Positions 11,994 through 25,605 are shown, counted from the stretch's first letter. The stretch is DNA of 64,000 nucleotides from Edolisoma coerulescens (GCA_013397115.1 VWZW01005507.1:4058113-4122112), one strand, 5' to 3'. The notes: a model not told the origin generated them from the letters alone. Translations and numbers: made by a program.

Positions 11994-12195
11994 CGCACGG
12001 ATCGATCATCGCTGCCGGTGACCGCCAAAGGCTTCTTGGGATGCACGGCCAGGGCCCAGAGCTCCCCCTCACAGTGGCCCTGCATGATCAGCATGGGCTT
12101 GTCCCTCTCCCTCACGAGCACCTCGAAGATCTCGCTGTCCTGCGTCCCCGCCAGGAGTCTGTCGGCCTTCCAGCACACGCTGCGGATGGACAGGC
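11994..12195 (-). CDS. EML6: EML6 coding exon 7 (WD40 blades)
   Basis: 202 nt, phase 1 to 2. It encodes GLSIRSVCWKADRLLAGTQD, SEIFEV, QGHCEGELWALAVHP and TGSDDRSVR. It is noticeably more GC-rich than the surrounding intron. The acceptor is CCCCAG and the donor GCG|GTAAGG. Confidence 0.96.
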
Positions 12196-14204
12196 CTGGG
12201 GGGCACAGCGGGAGCTGCCCTTAGCGCCAGCCGTGCCAGGGCACGGCGCAGCCAACACCGCTGAGAGCTCCAGAGGTCACTCCCAGCCGGCACGTTGGGC
12301 ACAGGGGTCACACAGAACAGCCCGGCTGGTTCAAAACTCAGACAGTTCTGTCAGATTTTCTCTATTTGACACACAAAGAGAAAGCTCAATCCTGGGAAAA
12401 CATGCTTCCTGCACACCTTGGGAATTTAAAAACCAGCTCCATTTCACAGGATTTAAAGATCTAAATTTTATATTAGCCATGGGGTTGCTGTGACTGAAGC
12501 TGGTTTATTCCTTTTTTCAGTACTTTACTTTTTTGCACATTCAAATAAAATTTTAATGGTGAATTTAAATGGTTTGTGCCCATGTCATCACCCTTATCCG
12601 CTTTAATCAAAATGGATTTTTAAAACAAAAAATAAAAAAAGAAAAGGCATCCAGCTTCCCAAAACCCAAACCAACAGAATTTTGCTTTGTATACCTTTTA
12701 GAGAGCTTGATCTCATTCCACAAATCTGATCCTAGCTTTGGAGCTGGAATTTTACTGACCACAAGCTTAAAAACACCCTCGCAGCAGGCTGAGCAATTTG
12801 GTAGCACTCCCTGGTCAACTGCTTGCAGGGTTTGTATTTTCTGTTCCAGTACATGAAAAAACAGTTTGGATAATGGGTCTAGATGCTGTGAGATGTGAAT
12901 GAATAAAAAAACCCATTTGTCATGTAGTCAAGGTCACCCACATCATCATTTTCACATATTTTTTGGAACCAAATACATAATGCAGTGAACTACTGGTCAC
13001 ATAAATAAAACATTCTCATCTCCTGAGAAGGTTAAATTAATCTTCATTTGTTTTCTTGTCCACTTCCAGCAGCTTTTAATTTTTATAATGCCATTTTATG
13101 GCTTAGCTGAATTCATACTGAAGTTCTGACTGACATCTTCTTGATAGACACCTATGACCACACAAGGAATGGAATTCAGACTGGAATTCAGTGGAAGATG
13201 GACATTGTTACCTTTTGGAATACAAAGCACACCTATGGATGTGAGAAAGGCAATGTTCTCTGGGAACATACTGCACATGAACAAAGATTATCTGCTGTCA
13301 GGGTTTGTTTGACAGCCAATGCCTTTGCATGCTTTGGAAAAATAACTGGAAAGAAGGGACAGAAGGTCCCAGGTAAGCATTAAGGCTCCACCACTGCTCG
13401 AGGCTACAGATGTGCTTAAATTAATCAGTGCCAATGACAACTGAAAATGAAGCCCACTTCCAGAGGTTGGGAGTAGCCTCCAGGGCAGTCTTCACTTGCC
13501 CAGATCTTTGCTTTTTGGTTATTTGTTGCTACTGTTTTCTAGAAATGCATGTCAAACATTATGATTCAGGCTGCAAAAAACTACATAAGCCAGGAGTGCA
13601 GAGCACAGGGACTGCTGCTTGGGTGTCTTGGACAACTTTTTGAGGGCTAAATTCCATGAGTGAACACTGCACCCTTGATAAAGCATGCATGGTGATCTAT
13701 GAGATTGTAAGTGTGATGACTGAGCTCACAGGAAGCAGGATTAGAGTCAACAAATGTAACTATCACCAATTTAATAACATTCTCTCTAACAAATCTGCCA
13801 AGTGCTACCATTCCAAATGCATGAGTGGAGTGTTCAGATGGTCAGCATCTCTGAGTAGCAGGTTCCAGAAATCTCAATTAGTTAAATTAATTGCAAGTAA
13901 TTAATTAATTAAGGGTTGGCTGACTTCATTCTCCCATCTTAAGGTGTTTAATTAGTTCTCACTTACCTTCTTGCATTTGCATGGTGGGGAGCAGTGATTG
14001 CATCCCTGTGTTTATACCATGAAACATGGAACACTCCACAGGTTACAGAATTGTCAGAGAGGGAAGGGAACACAGATCCAAAAACAAATGCAGTCATTAA
14101 GTAAAAAAATCAGCAGTATGCAGAGACATTTATGCTTCACATTAAATGCTGTCACAATCCATTATCCAGCTGTGTGAAAAACCATTAAAGGAATAGCTCA
14201 TTAC
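12196..14204 (-). other. EML6 intron 6
   Basis: No mobile element or RNA gene recognised. A short (TTAA)n run lies near 13897-13911. Confidence 0.75.
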
Positions 14205-14340
14205 CTTTGTATCCTTGTTCAGTCTCCCTGAGATCAATTTTAGTAATTGGTTTGAACTCGGTGTCCCACAACCGAATGCAGCCATCTCTCCCTCCAGTGG
14301 CAAAGCCTTCCTCACAAGCATACATACTAAAAATTCCAGC
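14205..14340 (-). CDS. EML6: EML6 coding exon 6 (WD40 blade)
   Basis: 136 nt, phase 0 to 1. It reads AGIFSMYACEEGFATGGRDG then CIRLWD and ends DLRETEQGYK plus one base. The acceptor is TTGACAG and the donor AAAG|GTAATG. The GGRDG..RLWD segment is a canonical WD blade. Confidence 0.95.
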
Positions 14341-16178
14341 CTGTCAACCAACAGCATCCCAAGTTTTAAAGGTCTTTACAACCAATTTAAACACACAAAG
14401 CAAAGTTTTCAAACAGACTCTTGTTAAAGGCCAGAAACTGCTGGGCACAGAAGTGTTGCCCATCCAGAAAGCAAACCAGCAAACACAGCTTTTATTTCAA
14501 GTGCCCCACTTGAGTGGTTTATGCACAAACCTTTGTGCAAATAGCAGTGATACAGCCTATCTGCAGAACTTCAAATTTGGGGTTGTTAATATTATGACAA
14601 GGACAACTGAATAACTAATGGAGCACTTAAAATAAAGAGTTACCCGTGATAAACAAAACCAAGCAAACAAGCAATGCAAATATTCTTACAGGAGCAGAGG
14701 TGACTGAGACATTCTTGCATTAATTCAGTTCAGACATCGTTTGGAATCTGACAGGAACTGAAAGAGTGTCAATTCATTCTCTTTGTTGAAACCAGGTTTT
14801 TATTACAGTTTGAATTTCTCCTTTGTTTTGAAAATGCCTCATGATTAATGACTGTGCTGAACTACCGCGGAATAGCTCAAGGAATGCCTGCTGAGTCAGT
14901 ATTTTATCAGGAAAACCTTGGTTAAGAGATAGGCTGAACTGCGTGGAGATAATAAATACAATGGAGAGAAGACCTCCATTTTCAAAGTGGCCTTGTGCAA
15001 TGTCTTAATAAATTAACATTTCTAATTATTAATTACATAGAGATTAGAAATTGGGCAAGAGATTGCATATTAGCCACGGCAAACTCCATAATTTATCACA
15101 TTATATACAGAGTGATTGTATTTAATCATTCTAATGAATCTAAATAAATTTCTGCAAAGAGAATTCTGCTAATATACTACAGGAGGTTACTGCTTGCCAA
15201 AGGCATTCCTGTGCTATTGCAGCTGCAGTTTCACAGTAGTTCCTCAGGTAAGACGTCCCACTGACTCCAGTCTCTCTGCTTTCATAAATTAGGGATTACT
15301 TCTACAAATAACCAGCACTCTGGTAAACACTTTGATCTCCCTTGAATCCTAATGAACTGTCACCATAACCAGTTTGGGGAGGTCAGGAAAAAAACGTTAT
15401 TTTTGCAGTGCTCTTCCTAGAACAAAACTATAGTGACAAGTGTTAGGTGTCATATCACTCTTCTAAAGAAAATTGTCTTGCTCCAAAAACCCCACACCAG
15501 AATGCCATTACACATAGTCATAGTCCAAATAGGAGCAGTTCTCAAATACATTTGAAATAAGACAAGGAAGTCCTACTGTGTCTTTATTGTAGCAACAACA
15601 GAGACAATTACATTAGAGTGGTTAGAAATCTAACACAATCCTGTACGTCCCCCTTTCACTCTGTAATTATGAGAGCTCCAGACTCGGGGTGGTGGTTTGT
15701 GGGTGTGTGTTATGAAGGCAATTGGAGTAAACTGTCTCTGGAGTACAGCTGGAACACAAACTCACAGATCCAACAGGTTTGCTCCACGCTGAAGCTCTTC
15801 TGAAGAGTCAGACTCCACTGTTGGGAATTTTAGTGGTAAAATTCTATTTAAGCCCAGATAATCTGCTTACCAATTATTTTTAAGCAAACCAATAATAACC
15901 AAAGCTACTCAATCTGCGAAACTTTAGAGACTTCACTTGACGTTTGGTTTATTTGGTTAGATGGAGGCTATAAATATCAGCAGTTCTGGCACTATCAGCT
16001 CAGCACCTGTTGGCAACACATCAACAAGTACAACACTGCATCTAAGTTCTTAATTGCTGAACAGCCTCAGACATCCTTCTGACCCGAAACAGAAGGAAAT
16101 CTTTGTAGCTAAGCCTTCAGGAAGTTTTCCAATTCAATGAACAGTTCCTTATCAAACAGACATGAAAACACCACTTAC
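14341..16178 (-). other. EML6 intron 5
   Basis: AT-rich intron; nothing recognised. Confidence 0.75.
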
Positions 16179-16364
16179 GCTGTGTGCTCCTTGAATTGTG
16201 CGGACCAAGTTGAGCCCTTTCCAAACATAGATGTCTCCATTTAAAGCCCCAGAGTAGGTGATGTCTTCTTTAGCACAGGCTAAACACAGGATTGTTTGAA
16301 GATCTCCTGTTTTACCAAATATTCCTCTCTTTGCTGTCAGGGCATTTCCACACAATGTCCAAAA
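16179..16364 (-). CDS. EML6: EML6 coding exon 5 (WD40 blades)
   Basis: 186 nt, phase 0 to 0, 62 residues from FWTLCGNALTAKRGIFGK to TIQGAHS. It includes YSGALNGDIYVWKG, a WD strand. The acceptor is TTCACAG and the donor AGC|GTAAGT. Confidence 0.96.
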
Positions 16365-18901
16365 CTGTGAAATGTAAATGGCAGATAAGGAGAAGTCTCT
16401 GCAGAATTTCTGGTTTTTCACATTAGTGTGCAGATCTCAGACATGCATCCTGACAGAGCAGTGTCTGGGCAGGCACTGAAGTGATTCCTTCAGTGCAATC
16501 AGAACATCCACTACTCCAAAGCCTGCCCACTGACCAAGGAAAGATCCAGGCAAATGTAGTACATCTAAACCCAAACCAAATGATCAATCTGCTTGAGGGG
16601 GTGAGGCTCAATGCTGCCTCACTATCGTCACACTGCCCCTTCTCATTCTCTCGCTGTCCTTTATCAGGTTTTGCTGGGAAACGCTGTCCAGACAAGTGCA
16701 TGTTTTTAAACCCAAGAAAATCCCATTTTTCTTGTCTGCAAAACACAGCTACAGCACTGAAGCGATAAAATACTTTATCTTACACAACCTGCGTGCTGGA
16801 GGAGACATTTCTGCCCTTCTCCAGTGCACTGAAAGAGTTCTGTCCCTCAAATATAGTTACAGCTACTGAGAAACCATCTGTTCCACGGGGACTGCAAACG
16901 CTCGTACGTGAGACAACTCCCTGACTCCCAGAGTAACAGGTTCCCAAGTGTGGAATGGGGACTTGCTCAGCTGCCACACAGAAGTCATTAACATTCTGCA
17001 AAGATTGACTGGGGAGGAGAAAAAGAGTGAAGAAAACAGAAAGTTTGTCTCAGAAGGTTGTCTTTGGAGGAGAGCTAGAAACACCAGATGATTTGTTTTT
17101 TGAATAAGAGAGCTTTTTTTTTATTTAAATAAACATCATTTATCAAGCAGAGAGGACAGTTTGTGTACTCAGCTCCCCCTCAAGGACCAGACCTTCTGGG
17201 GAAGGCAGAATAAAGGGAGTATCAATGAGAGACGTGCAAGAGAATTGCTGAAATCTCCAGTCCTGTCAGCACCAGGACGTTCTGGACATGTGCAGATAGA
17301 GAACTGCAAATCTCTGGGGTGCAGCACAGCACAGTCTGTCAGGGGAGCTCTCCCTGCTCTTCCATCTGATGGACACTGGACAGACACTGGCAGAGACTGG
17401 ACAGGAACAATGATGTGTCTGACATGGATTTATCACGTCCATCTATTCCCACCTCTTTTGCCTACAGCCAAATTTTTATGTATTTTTCAAAAATACTTTA
17501 TTCCAGAAAATCCTTGGATCAAGGTTTTTTATTTCAGCTCCTTCTCTATTGTTAATTCAATTAAATTTTCCCTTTGTCTCTTAACATCAGCCAATTTAGA
17601 AGGCAGAGGGAATACTGCCCCCAGGGCTCTCATTCCATGAGTAAAACCTAAACTCTCCTCCCTTCTGGCCAGCTGAGGAAGGGGGGGAGAGCAGGCAGCA
17701 GTGTTAGAAGGGTGAAGAGAGGATCCTGAGCTCAGTGTGAGATTCCTTAGCTCCTGGGCTTTACCTCAGCTTCTAATCCCTGCTCAGCCAAATGAGCCAG
17801 CAGAACTGGATTGCTAAAGGAATAAACAGCACAATTCCCAAGCATTAGTCCCAATTCCCACAGTGATACTATTCCTTTGAGCTGTTATTATCACATTCCC
17901 ACCACTCTGTACTGAACAGCAAGTTCAGGCCGCTGCTGGAGCACCACTGGGGAACACGGAGTCATTTCCCCTCCATGTTGCTTTCCTATTTTTTGGCATT
18001 CCTTTATCTCTGTGTATTTGCAGTGCCTGGTATTCTCTGTGTTCAGGGTGATTATGGCCGTTTTAAACAGAAGACAGGTGCCAAACAAAGACAGGTTTTG
18101 GAAAACAGCTTGCAGAACACAACAGATGGTATCGCTGCTGCCAAAACCACCCACAGTTGAAAGCAGTGGTGGTTTAAGGGCATGAGCTTCTCAGGAACCA
18201 GAACTAGAGATATTAACTGGTTTTCTAAACTTCTAGTTAAAGCTCTTCCCACCCCAGTCATGTGAAATAATTGCCATCTGTTAGGAATGTTTTTGAGGAG
18301 ACAGGAGAAAAATAGAAACCTGAAGGGGATATTGGCAAACAAGGATTTGTTTCTAAGCTTTCCACGGGCATGAGAATGTTTTATCCTAAGCATCTAATGT
18401 ATATTAGGTTTATATTTAAAACACTTCCATAAAGGGTGACTCAGGGGGAGCAGATAGTGGGGCACCAGAGTTTTCTGTCTGCAGGCCCTGCACACTTCTC
18501 AGTGGTGTTCCACGAGAAGCCCAAGAGCAGAACACTCTGTTCACACTTTGTATCTTTGTTCCTCCTACAGCTGCTCAGTGACCCTTTGTGATGCTGGATG
18601 AGGGAAACCCCTAAAGGCTGAGACCATTAGGGTGGAATGGAGAGGGCAGAAGACCCAAAATTGTAAGTATATAATGATGAAAATTACACCAAAGTATCTT
18701 CCTGACTTTCTTGTTTAGGGATTCTGCAGCTCAGGCACTGCTGAACGTCTGAACTGGCTTCAAACAAAACATTTTGCAAAATGTTCATAGTGTAAAGAAA
18801 GAAAAATAGAAACTGTCCTATATTTCAAGTCCTCACCAGGTAAGAACACAGGTTTTTTTTGTGCAAGTACTTTTTCCAAGTAAACAATGAAAGCTCTTTA
18901 C
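16365..18901 (-). other. EML6 intron 4
   Basis: Nothing recognised apart from short homopolymer runs (for example T-rich around 17110). Confidence 0.75.
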
Positions 18902-18970
18902 CTTTATGTGTTTTACTCCGCAGCTGACAATTCTGTTTGGCTGATATTGATCCCAGGAAATATCGAATAT
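18902..18970 (-). CDS. EML6: EML6 coding exon 4 (23 residues)
   Basis: A 69-nt exon, phase 0 to 0, reading IFDISWDQYQPNRIVSCGVK then HIK, the conserved link between the first WD blades of an EML unit. The acceptor is TTAACAG and the donor AAG|GTAAAG. It is short but fully in frame between exons 3 and 5. Confidence 0.95.
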
Positions 18971-20049
18971 CTGTTAAGAAATACATTAAGTTGATATTTT
19001 AACCTATACAGCAATGGCATCTAGGTTCAGCTTGCTTCTACCAGTGCTTAGGCATAATTTCTGTTGGAACATAGTATTAAAAGTGAAAGAACACTCTTCA
19101 GGTAAATTTGGAACTCTATTCAAAGACCAAGGCAAGCATGGAGGGTTCCCCGCATAGTTCTGTCAACACACTTCATCCCTGACTCCACACTGCCAATCCA
19201 TTCCCACTCCAAGATGTTATTGAATAAACAATATTTACATAGGCATTCTTTCCCACTCCCTCTTCTGTGCAAAAGCTCCTTTTTCTGGGTGGGAAAGTCT
19301 ACTGGGACTAAGATTTTACTACTTCTTGCCTGTCCTGGAGAATTCTGCTAATTCAGAACCTGATCTTGTACCTACTGAGGTCAGAAGCAAAACTTCCATA
19401 CATGTAAAACTAGGAAGTGAATCAGTTCTGAAAGAGAAATTTGAATAAGGACTAAGATGCTTTTGTGTTGGGAACACTGCAATGTATTTTAATGTATGCA
19501 TCCATGTGCTCAAATATGTCAGGGAGGTATTTTGCTTATGCTAAACCTGGTACAACATTTCCTAATCCCGAATAACATTCTAAATTCAAACCTGGTCAGT
19601 TGTCATCGTTATTTAAGTTACGATCCTTTACCTGAAGCTAACAGATATGCAAAAAATATTTATCTCAATTAAGTTTCTTCTACAGGTAACTGTCTTAAGG
19701 AAAACTGAACGGGATATAATTAAATTTGCCCTCAGAATAAACTGTCTTTTTGACACACTCAGAAATAAGAAGATCTTTGGCCATGGAGCTCCCATTTCAC
19801 ATCTCATACGAAGACCTACAGATCACCCTACTCAGTGTGTAGGTACAACATATTTCCTCCCTAGGCTTACTAACAGTGCCTTGTGCTAGGTCTGGCACAA
19901 TGAGAAGGAATAAATACTTTGTCCAGTATTTTAAAAGCCAGGTAGAATGACCAAAATTACCTTTGCATTAACCTAATACAAACAAAAATTATTTTTAAAA
20001 CACCTGTGCAGCTCCCAGACAAAATCCAGGAATGCTTCCACACAATTAC
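18971..20049 (-). other. EML6 intron 3
   Basis: Nothing recognised. Confidence 0.75.
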
Positions 20050-20148
20050 CCTGTCAGAATGGCCTGTAGCTGTCGCCAGGAGCTTTCCCCTCTTCCAGTC
20101 CCAAATACACACTGTGTTCTTGGCATCCAGTCCCACAGAAGCCAAACG
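20050..20148 (-). CDS. EML6: EML6 coding exon 3 (WD40 blade)
   Basis: 99 nt, phase 0 to 0, 33 residues from RLASVGLDAKNTVCIWDW to ATGHSDR. It contains the SVGLD...VCIWDW strand typical of EML propellers. The acceptor is CCTCAG and the donor AGG|GTAATT. Confidence 0.95.
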
Positions 20149-21600
20149 CTGAGGAAAAACAACAACAATCCAGTTAACAGGAAATCAACCCCAAATCACT
20201 TTGCTGTAGCTCCCAGGATTATGTGCACAAATGGATTTTCCCACATGTGACCTGGGTTTGAACCACATTGCAAAGGCAAAGACATTCACACTCAACATTT
20301 ACTCACTGGAGAGAGCACTGAAATGTCTCATCTTCTCTAAAAGGTCAGGTTACTGATTTCAGGCTACCAATGTCCCAAGTGAAATTCTTACCCTGAAATA
20401 CCTGAGGTGCTTGTTTCAGGTGCACACCTCTCTGCATTTTGATTTATTAATCTGATAATAAAAGTGAAAGGGAAATAAAAGCTTTCACTATTCCCAGCTA
20501 CTGCTTTGTTCCTTATGCTCATTTTGTTGAGCTTTAGAACCAGAACTGGATGTACTTTCAATAATTGCCTTTTACATAGCGTAGTGTATCAAATCACCAG
20601 TTAAAATAACTAAAATAACTGATTAATAACTAAGCTACATTCAAGTTTTATTGGTGATCAATTAAAAGAACTTCATTTTAATACTTTTCAATCTCAGTAA
20701 TGCAAGAAGTAAAAAGAACAGAATAAAATGGAGGGGAAAAATCTAGAAGGGAAAAAGCAGAGTGCATCCATCTCTGACATACCCAGAAGATCAGCAATTA
20801 CTGGGGAAGCTGTAGGTCTTTTCCCTTCCAGTGACTGTCCTAATTTTGTCCAACTTTAAATGAATTCCATAAAAAATGGGCTCAAAGTTTCAGTAAGCAA
20901 ATTGTTTAAAATCTGGAGCTGTCCGCGATAACACAAAAGGACTGAGCCAGCAAAGAAAACGAGTGTCATTACCAGAGACTCCTCTAAAATGCTGTATTAG
21001 AAAAAACATTAAATGCAATAAAGCTCTCAACAACTGTATAACAGAGAGAGGAAATAACTGTTCAGAGAAGAACAGAAGGCTCCAGTTTTCATTCTGTGGC
21101 AATAATTCAGAGAGCAGGTACTCAAGGCCTTCTCATCCCATTCCTGGGTGTAAATTCACAGTGCACATCTTCCCTCTTGGGAGAGCCCCTCAACAGCCTC
21201 CACATGAAATGCAGTAGGTTCACACACCCTCTGCTGTCTGAACAGTTACAGTTTCTTGATTTAGAGGAATGAAAAAAATGTTTTGGGACTCAGGTTTAAT
21301 GGGAGCTGACAGCAGGCATTATCCCGATGCAACACCTGCCTAGTGAATAATGCAGAACTCAGCCACTGTCCCACCAGAAAATGCACTAAGCAATGTGGTA
21401 TTAATGAAAACAACAACAAAACAAAAACCCTCCAAAAGACCCAGCTCAACACCCCTAAGCACCACCACCAGAAAAAACTATTTACAGACTTATACCACAA
21501 ATTCCTCTGAGTCCAGTCTCCTTCCACTGGAGTAAAAATACAGAGAGAAGAAATGAGCTGTTCCTAGAGGAACAGAAGGTTTTCATGGGGCAATCTGGAT

Positions 21601-22209
21601 ATGTTCTCACATATTGTTGGGAGGAACAAGGTTCCCTTGGAGGGTTCACCCTATGGGGGGGGGGCAGAACTCTGTCAATGGGCTCTGAGTCATAACAGAG
21701 TTGTGAAGGGAGAGTTAAAGAAGTTTGTACAGTGGAACAAAGAAATAAAACTACAGTTTTTGCAGGATTTAACAATGTTTTCCCTTAAGAAACATAACCC
21801 TCTTTCAGTTAGAAGTCACAACGTAAAAGGATTTCTGTGCTTTAACATTACTCAAAATGTCAATACAACTTGGGATGCTGGAGCTGGTCAGGGTCAGTGT
21901 CACATCACTCCTAGCCGCAGGGCCACTGAGAAACTCCACTGGCCCAGTGGCACTGAGGACACAGAAGAATCACACATGGGAGCCCTGCACCCATCAGCAG
22001 GCCTACAGTGGGAAACACGAAATCAGACCTTTGGTACTGGGAATGGGACCTATTTTATATGTGGAGACAATGCCTATAAATGGCTCCCTAAAGGTTCCTG
22101 TTTCCAAGCACTATTAATACCTCCCCTCAGGGTCCTCTGGCAACAACCACGAGGAAGAGTTAGGGCCAAGAGAACATTTTCCATCCAGGGAGTGCAGGAC
22201 AATCTGTAA
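21601..22209 (+). pseudogene. Endogenous retrovirus env fragment (surface-subunit C-terminus), broken
   Basis: A 202-codon open stretch with features of a gammaretrovirus-like envelope surface subunit. It has several N-glycosylation sites (NIT, NTT, NQT, NGT), a FICGDNAYKWLP-like segment corresponding to the conserved W/F-x-C-G-x-x-A-Y block before the cleavage site, and a basic RAKR furin-type site near residue 190. It ends in a stop eight codons after that site. Only about 100 bp separate this stop from a polypurine tract, so nearly all of the transmembrane subunit, including fusion and immunosuppressive regions, is missing. A diverged N-terminal part may extend left to about 21,290 with stops and shifts. 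It lies antisense in EML6 intron 2 and is not functional as read. No pol or gag recognised nearby. Confidence 0.7.
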
Positions 22210-22316
22210 TTACACTCCTTTGATTTTGGAAAGCAATTTAATTCAATGTTACAGTTGTTGCAACACTTTGTGCTGGAAAATGAAGTATTGAGACTTGTCT
22301 AAAAGAGACAGTCTCA

Positions 22317-22329
22317 AGTGAAGGGGGGA
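22317..22329 (+). other. Polypurine tract of the env relic
   Basis: AAGTGAAGGGGGGA directly downstream of the env remnant and just before a TG dinucleotide, as expected for the plus-strand primer of a retrovirus next to its 3' LTR. Confidence 0.55.
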
Positions 22330-22331
22330 CG

Positions 22332-22570
22332 TGACAGACAACATGGAGAACAGAAATGTTCCGCTCCCTTGAAATTGCAAAACAGAGTGTAACGACTAAC
22401 TAGCCAAGTAGATAAAAGAATATAAAAGACACACAGGATACTAAAGGTAGCTGGAACCAGTGGATAAACAGAAAATGAGGAACCTGAGTGGGTTTTGTGG
22501 CAGTTATGTAATGAGAAACACCAGCACACACCCTAAGAGAAGTTCAAGGCAAGGTCATTACAATATTGGT
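22332..22570 (+). mobile_element. Possible 3' LTR remnant (right end unresolved)
   Basis: Begins TGACAGACAACATGG right after the polypurine tract and has a TATA-like box (TATAAAAG, 22421-22428) about 90 bp in, consistent with a short U3. The right boundary near ATTGGTGACTCTCAGTGAG is uncertain, and no matching 5' LTR was found by eye. Confidence 0.4.
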
Positions 22571-25500
22571 GACTCTCAGTGAGTACAACCACCAGAGACC
22601 CCTTTAGACAAACCTCTAGGACCACAAAAGGATCTCCAGTAAGGGGCACAGGCATGGAAATTAGTTCTAGGGAAAGTGGTGTTTATGTATTAGCTGGGAA
22701 ATACATTGTAATATGTCTGATCAGGATGGCATAAATGACCTGTTGTCAAGTTTCACAACACACATTTGATTACAGAAAAAAATCACTCCTCCAACTGTGT
22801 CCAGTGCTGGAATAAGGAATGGCTGCTTTCTAAAACTTCAAATTGTGTTAGGAAGTTTATTCCCTAGCTGACTTTGGTATCAGCAGTGAAAGCACTATGG
22901 GAAAATAAGAAGTATTTTATATTTTCTTTTAACATAGGCCTGCTAAGGAAGGTCTCCTGCTGGTAGAAAAGCGATAAATGCTGAATTTCCTTTTTGGTTG
23001 AAACACACTTTTAGTTCTCCTGGAAGGGAATTTGACAGAATTCTATTCAGAGAATTCACAGAACTACCGGAAGAAAGTATCAGCCACATTTAGGCACATA
23101 ATTAAACAATTATTTAAAAATCTACACAGATTTGGAAGATCTGGCTACAGAAGCCTAGTGCTGCATTTCTAAATTTTTCATTAGGTGTGTATGAATTATG
23201 GCAGTGCCCTTCCCACTCCAGTAAAAAATATTTTTCGAAAACACATAAAAAGGGTTAATCTGAAATAACTCAGAGCAGAAATTGAACTGTGTAGTATTGA
23301 TAAAACACTTCAGTATGAGGCATCTGCCTTTGTAGGTAATTCTGTGAAGGGGAGATGTTAGTACTTTTAAGGAGAAACTCCAGTTAACTCCTGATTGAAG
23401 ACATTTTTAATAACAGGCAAAATGACAGCTCCTCATTAAATATTTGAACAAAGTGCAGCTTCCCTCCTGCCAAATGGCAGCTCCTGCTCAGACAGAAAAA
23501 GCCCAAACTAAAATACATATTTTTAAATAGCAACACTTCTGCAAGAAATTCAGCTCCCATCAGGACTGTATTAATCACAGGTAACACGAAGTAGGAAATT
23601 TACTCTGACTCTACTTGTCTCCAAAAGCTGGACCGAAGGCACATAAAATAAAGGAAGCATTCAAGCTCTCCCTGTGTATTGATAATCTCCATTTATTAGA
23701 AATGGTAACAAATGCTGTGCACACCGATCTGCATTCCCCACCCTGTGGAACACGATGCCAGGGGAAGCACTGCAGGAACGACTGCGCTGTCTCCGTGCAG
23801 GGTCAGCTCAAGTCTGGCCAGGAGGAATATTTCCCCACTAATTCATCCAAAAGGAACAGAAATCCCAGAGTTTCTGGTTCAACAAGAGTGAATTCACTAG
23901 GCTCAGAGAGAGGGGGGGTGGCCCTGTTTGAGACCTGCACGTGGAGCAGCACTCGCACAGGAACGCACAAGGAGCCGAGATGAATCCATGGAGATCCTCT
24001 CTGGGAATGCAGCAGAGTCACCTGGGCTTTGCTTACTTTTACTGAGGAAGTGGACAGCTGGCAGAGTTAGCAGTGAAAAGAATACAGCTCTTATTGCATC
24101 TACACCATACCTGATTGTTGCATTCATCTGTGTTGTGAGGCTGAAACACAAATCTACCCTGGCTTTTAACAGCCTTTGGATATAAAAGAAGGAAGGCTTT
24201 GCACGGGGAGGTGCAAGCAGTGTCTGCACAGCCTGTTTTGCCCTGTCACAGACACCACCTCCCTTGGGAATGCTGACTAAACCAGAACTGCCAGCAGCTC
24301 TGAGTTCCAAATACTCACAGACTTCCTACCATGCCCTTTAATTCTGGCTCAGCATAGCAGCTTCTCCTGCAAAGCCAGGAAGAGCAGCAAAAAGCCAAGA
24401 TGCATTATCCACATTCACGTTCTCCAGCACTGGTTGTTCTGCAGATGTAAAAGTGTTCGACGCAAATTTTTATTTCCAGAATAAACTGCAACTTCTCAAG
24501 CATTTCCGGAGAGGGAATTGTCACTGTTCTGCAAGGTCAGCCTGGCAGTGAGTTTGGGTTTAAATTACAGCAAGCACCCAGCAGGATCTTCAGGAAGGCC
24601 TCCACCTCAAACATCCTCTGGGCTCATGAGTCTTCATTCCCATGAGGTGCTTAAATAGCTTTAAAAAAAGTTTAACCACCAGTCTAATGAAGTTAAAAAT
24701 GAGGGGGAAAATGAAAAGCATTTGTTTCTGAATGAACAGTATCTTAAAAAAATATTACACCATCAGAAATTTTGTTCTGTTGATCTGAGGGTTTTCTTAT
24801 CTGAGGTTTTTGGTATCAGCTAATCTAAGCATTTCTAAAAATACTTCAGCAAGTATTACATCAGGAAACTCATCAGGACAAAATTGTCATCAATAATGAC
24901 AAAACTGCACAGCCAGATATTTATTTATAAAGCTCTGTGAAACATTTCTCAGGTATATGTGAATTTTAGGTCTAGTTACCTCCTACTTCATTCAAAACTG
25001 AAAGCTTTTAACACTGACAGGGAGAAAAAAAATCATTGTGTTTAGCTGGGAACAGCCCACCATTTAGTTATATTTTAAATTTTGTCTCAAGATATCATCT
25101 AGACTAATCACATTGTACAAAGCCACACTGTGTGTCCTAATGCCATTATTCAATTAAATTGCCTGTGCACCCCAGCCAAGGAGACTCTCCCACCAGTGAG
25201 ATAAGTGCAGTTCTTCTGCCAGAAAAGCTGCAGGGTTGTGAGGGCTTTGCCAAGAACTGATTTCTTTGGACAGCAGGTGACAAGTATGTGGTCAAGCCAT
25301 TGCAGTTAAGCCACAGAGGGGCATTTCTGCTCTGGATACCTGCCCAATACCTGATGCCTCCACTCCACTCAGATGCCAAGCTGTGATTTCATCCCAAAAG
25401 CACCTTCTGTGCAAGAGCTGCATTTGCAGTCCTTCTACTGCAATTACAATTACGATACAAACCTAGGCCTTGAACTGTAATCACAATTCAATTGGAACAG

Positions 25501-25605
25501 CAGTTCCAGCACTGCAGCTACTGAAACACAAAACACTGAACGTGCATCTCTCCGAGAAGCAGAAATCCAGCTCAGTTCAGAAGCCAGAGGAGGAGCTGTA
25601 CTGAC

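Larger units (their letters stand above)
20149..25605 (-). other. EML6 intron 2 with antisense retroviral relic
   Basis: A 5.5-kb intron. A broken endogenous-retrovirus env fragment and a possible LTR lie at about 21.3-22.6 kb on the opposite strand. From 22.6 to 25.6 kb nothing was recognised. Confidence 0.75.

Noticed and set aside
23903..24310. 135-codon minus-strand open frame in intron 2
   Set aside because: No similarity to EML6 or any family I know, and no splice sites framing it.
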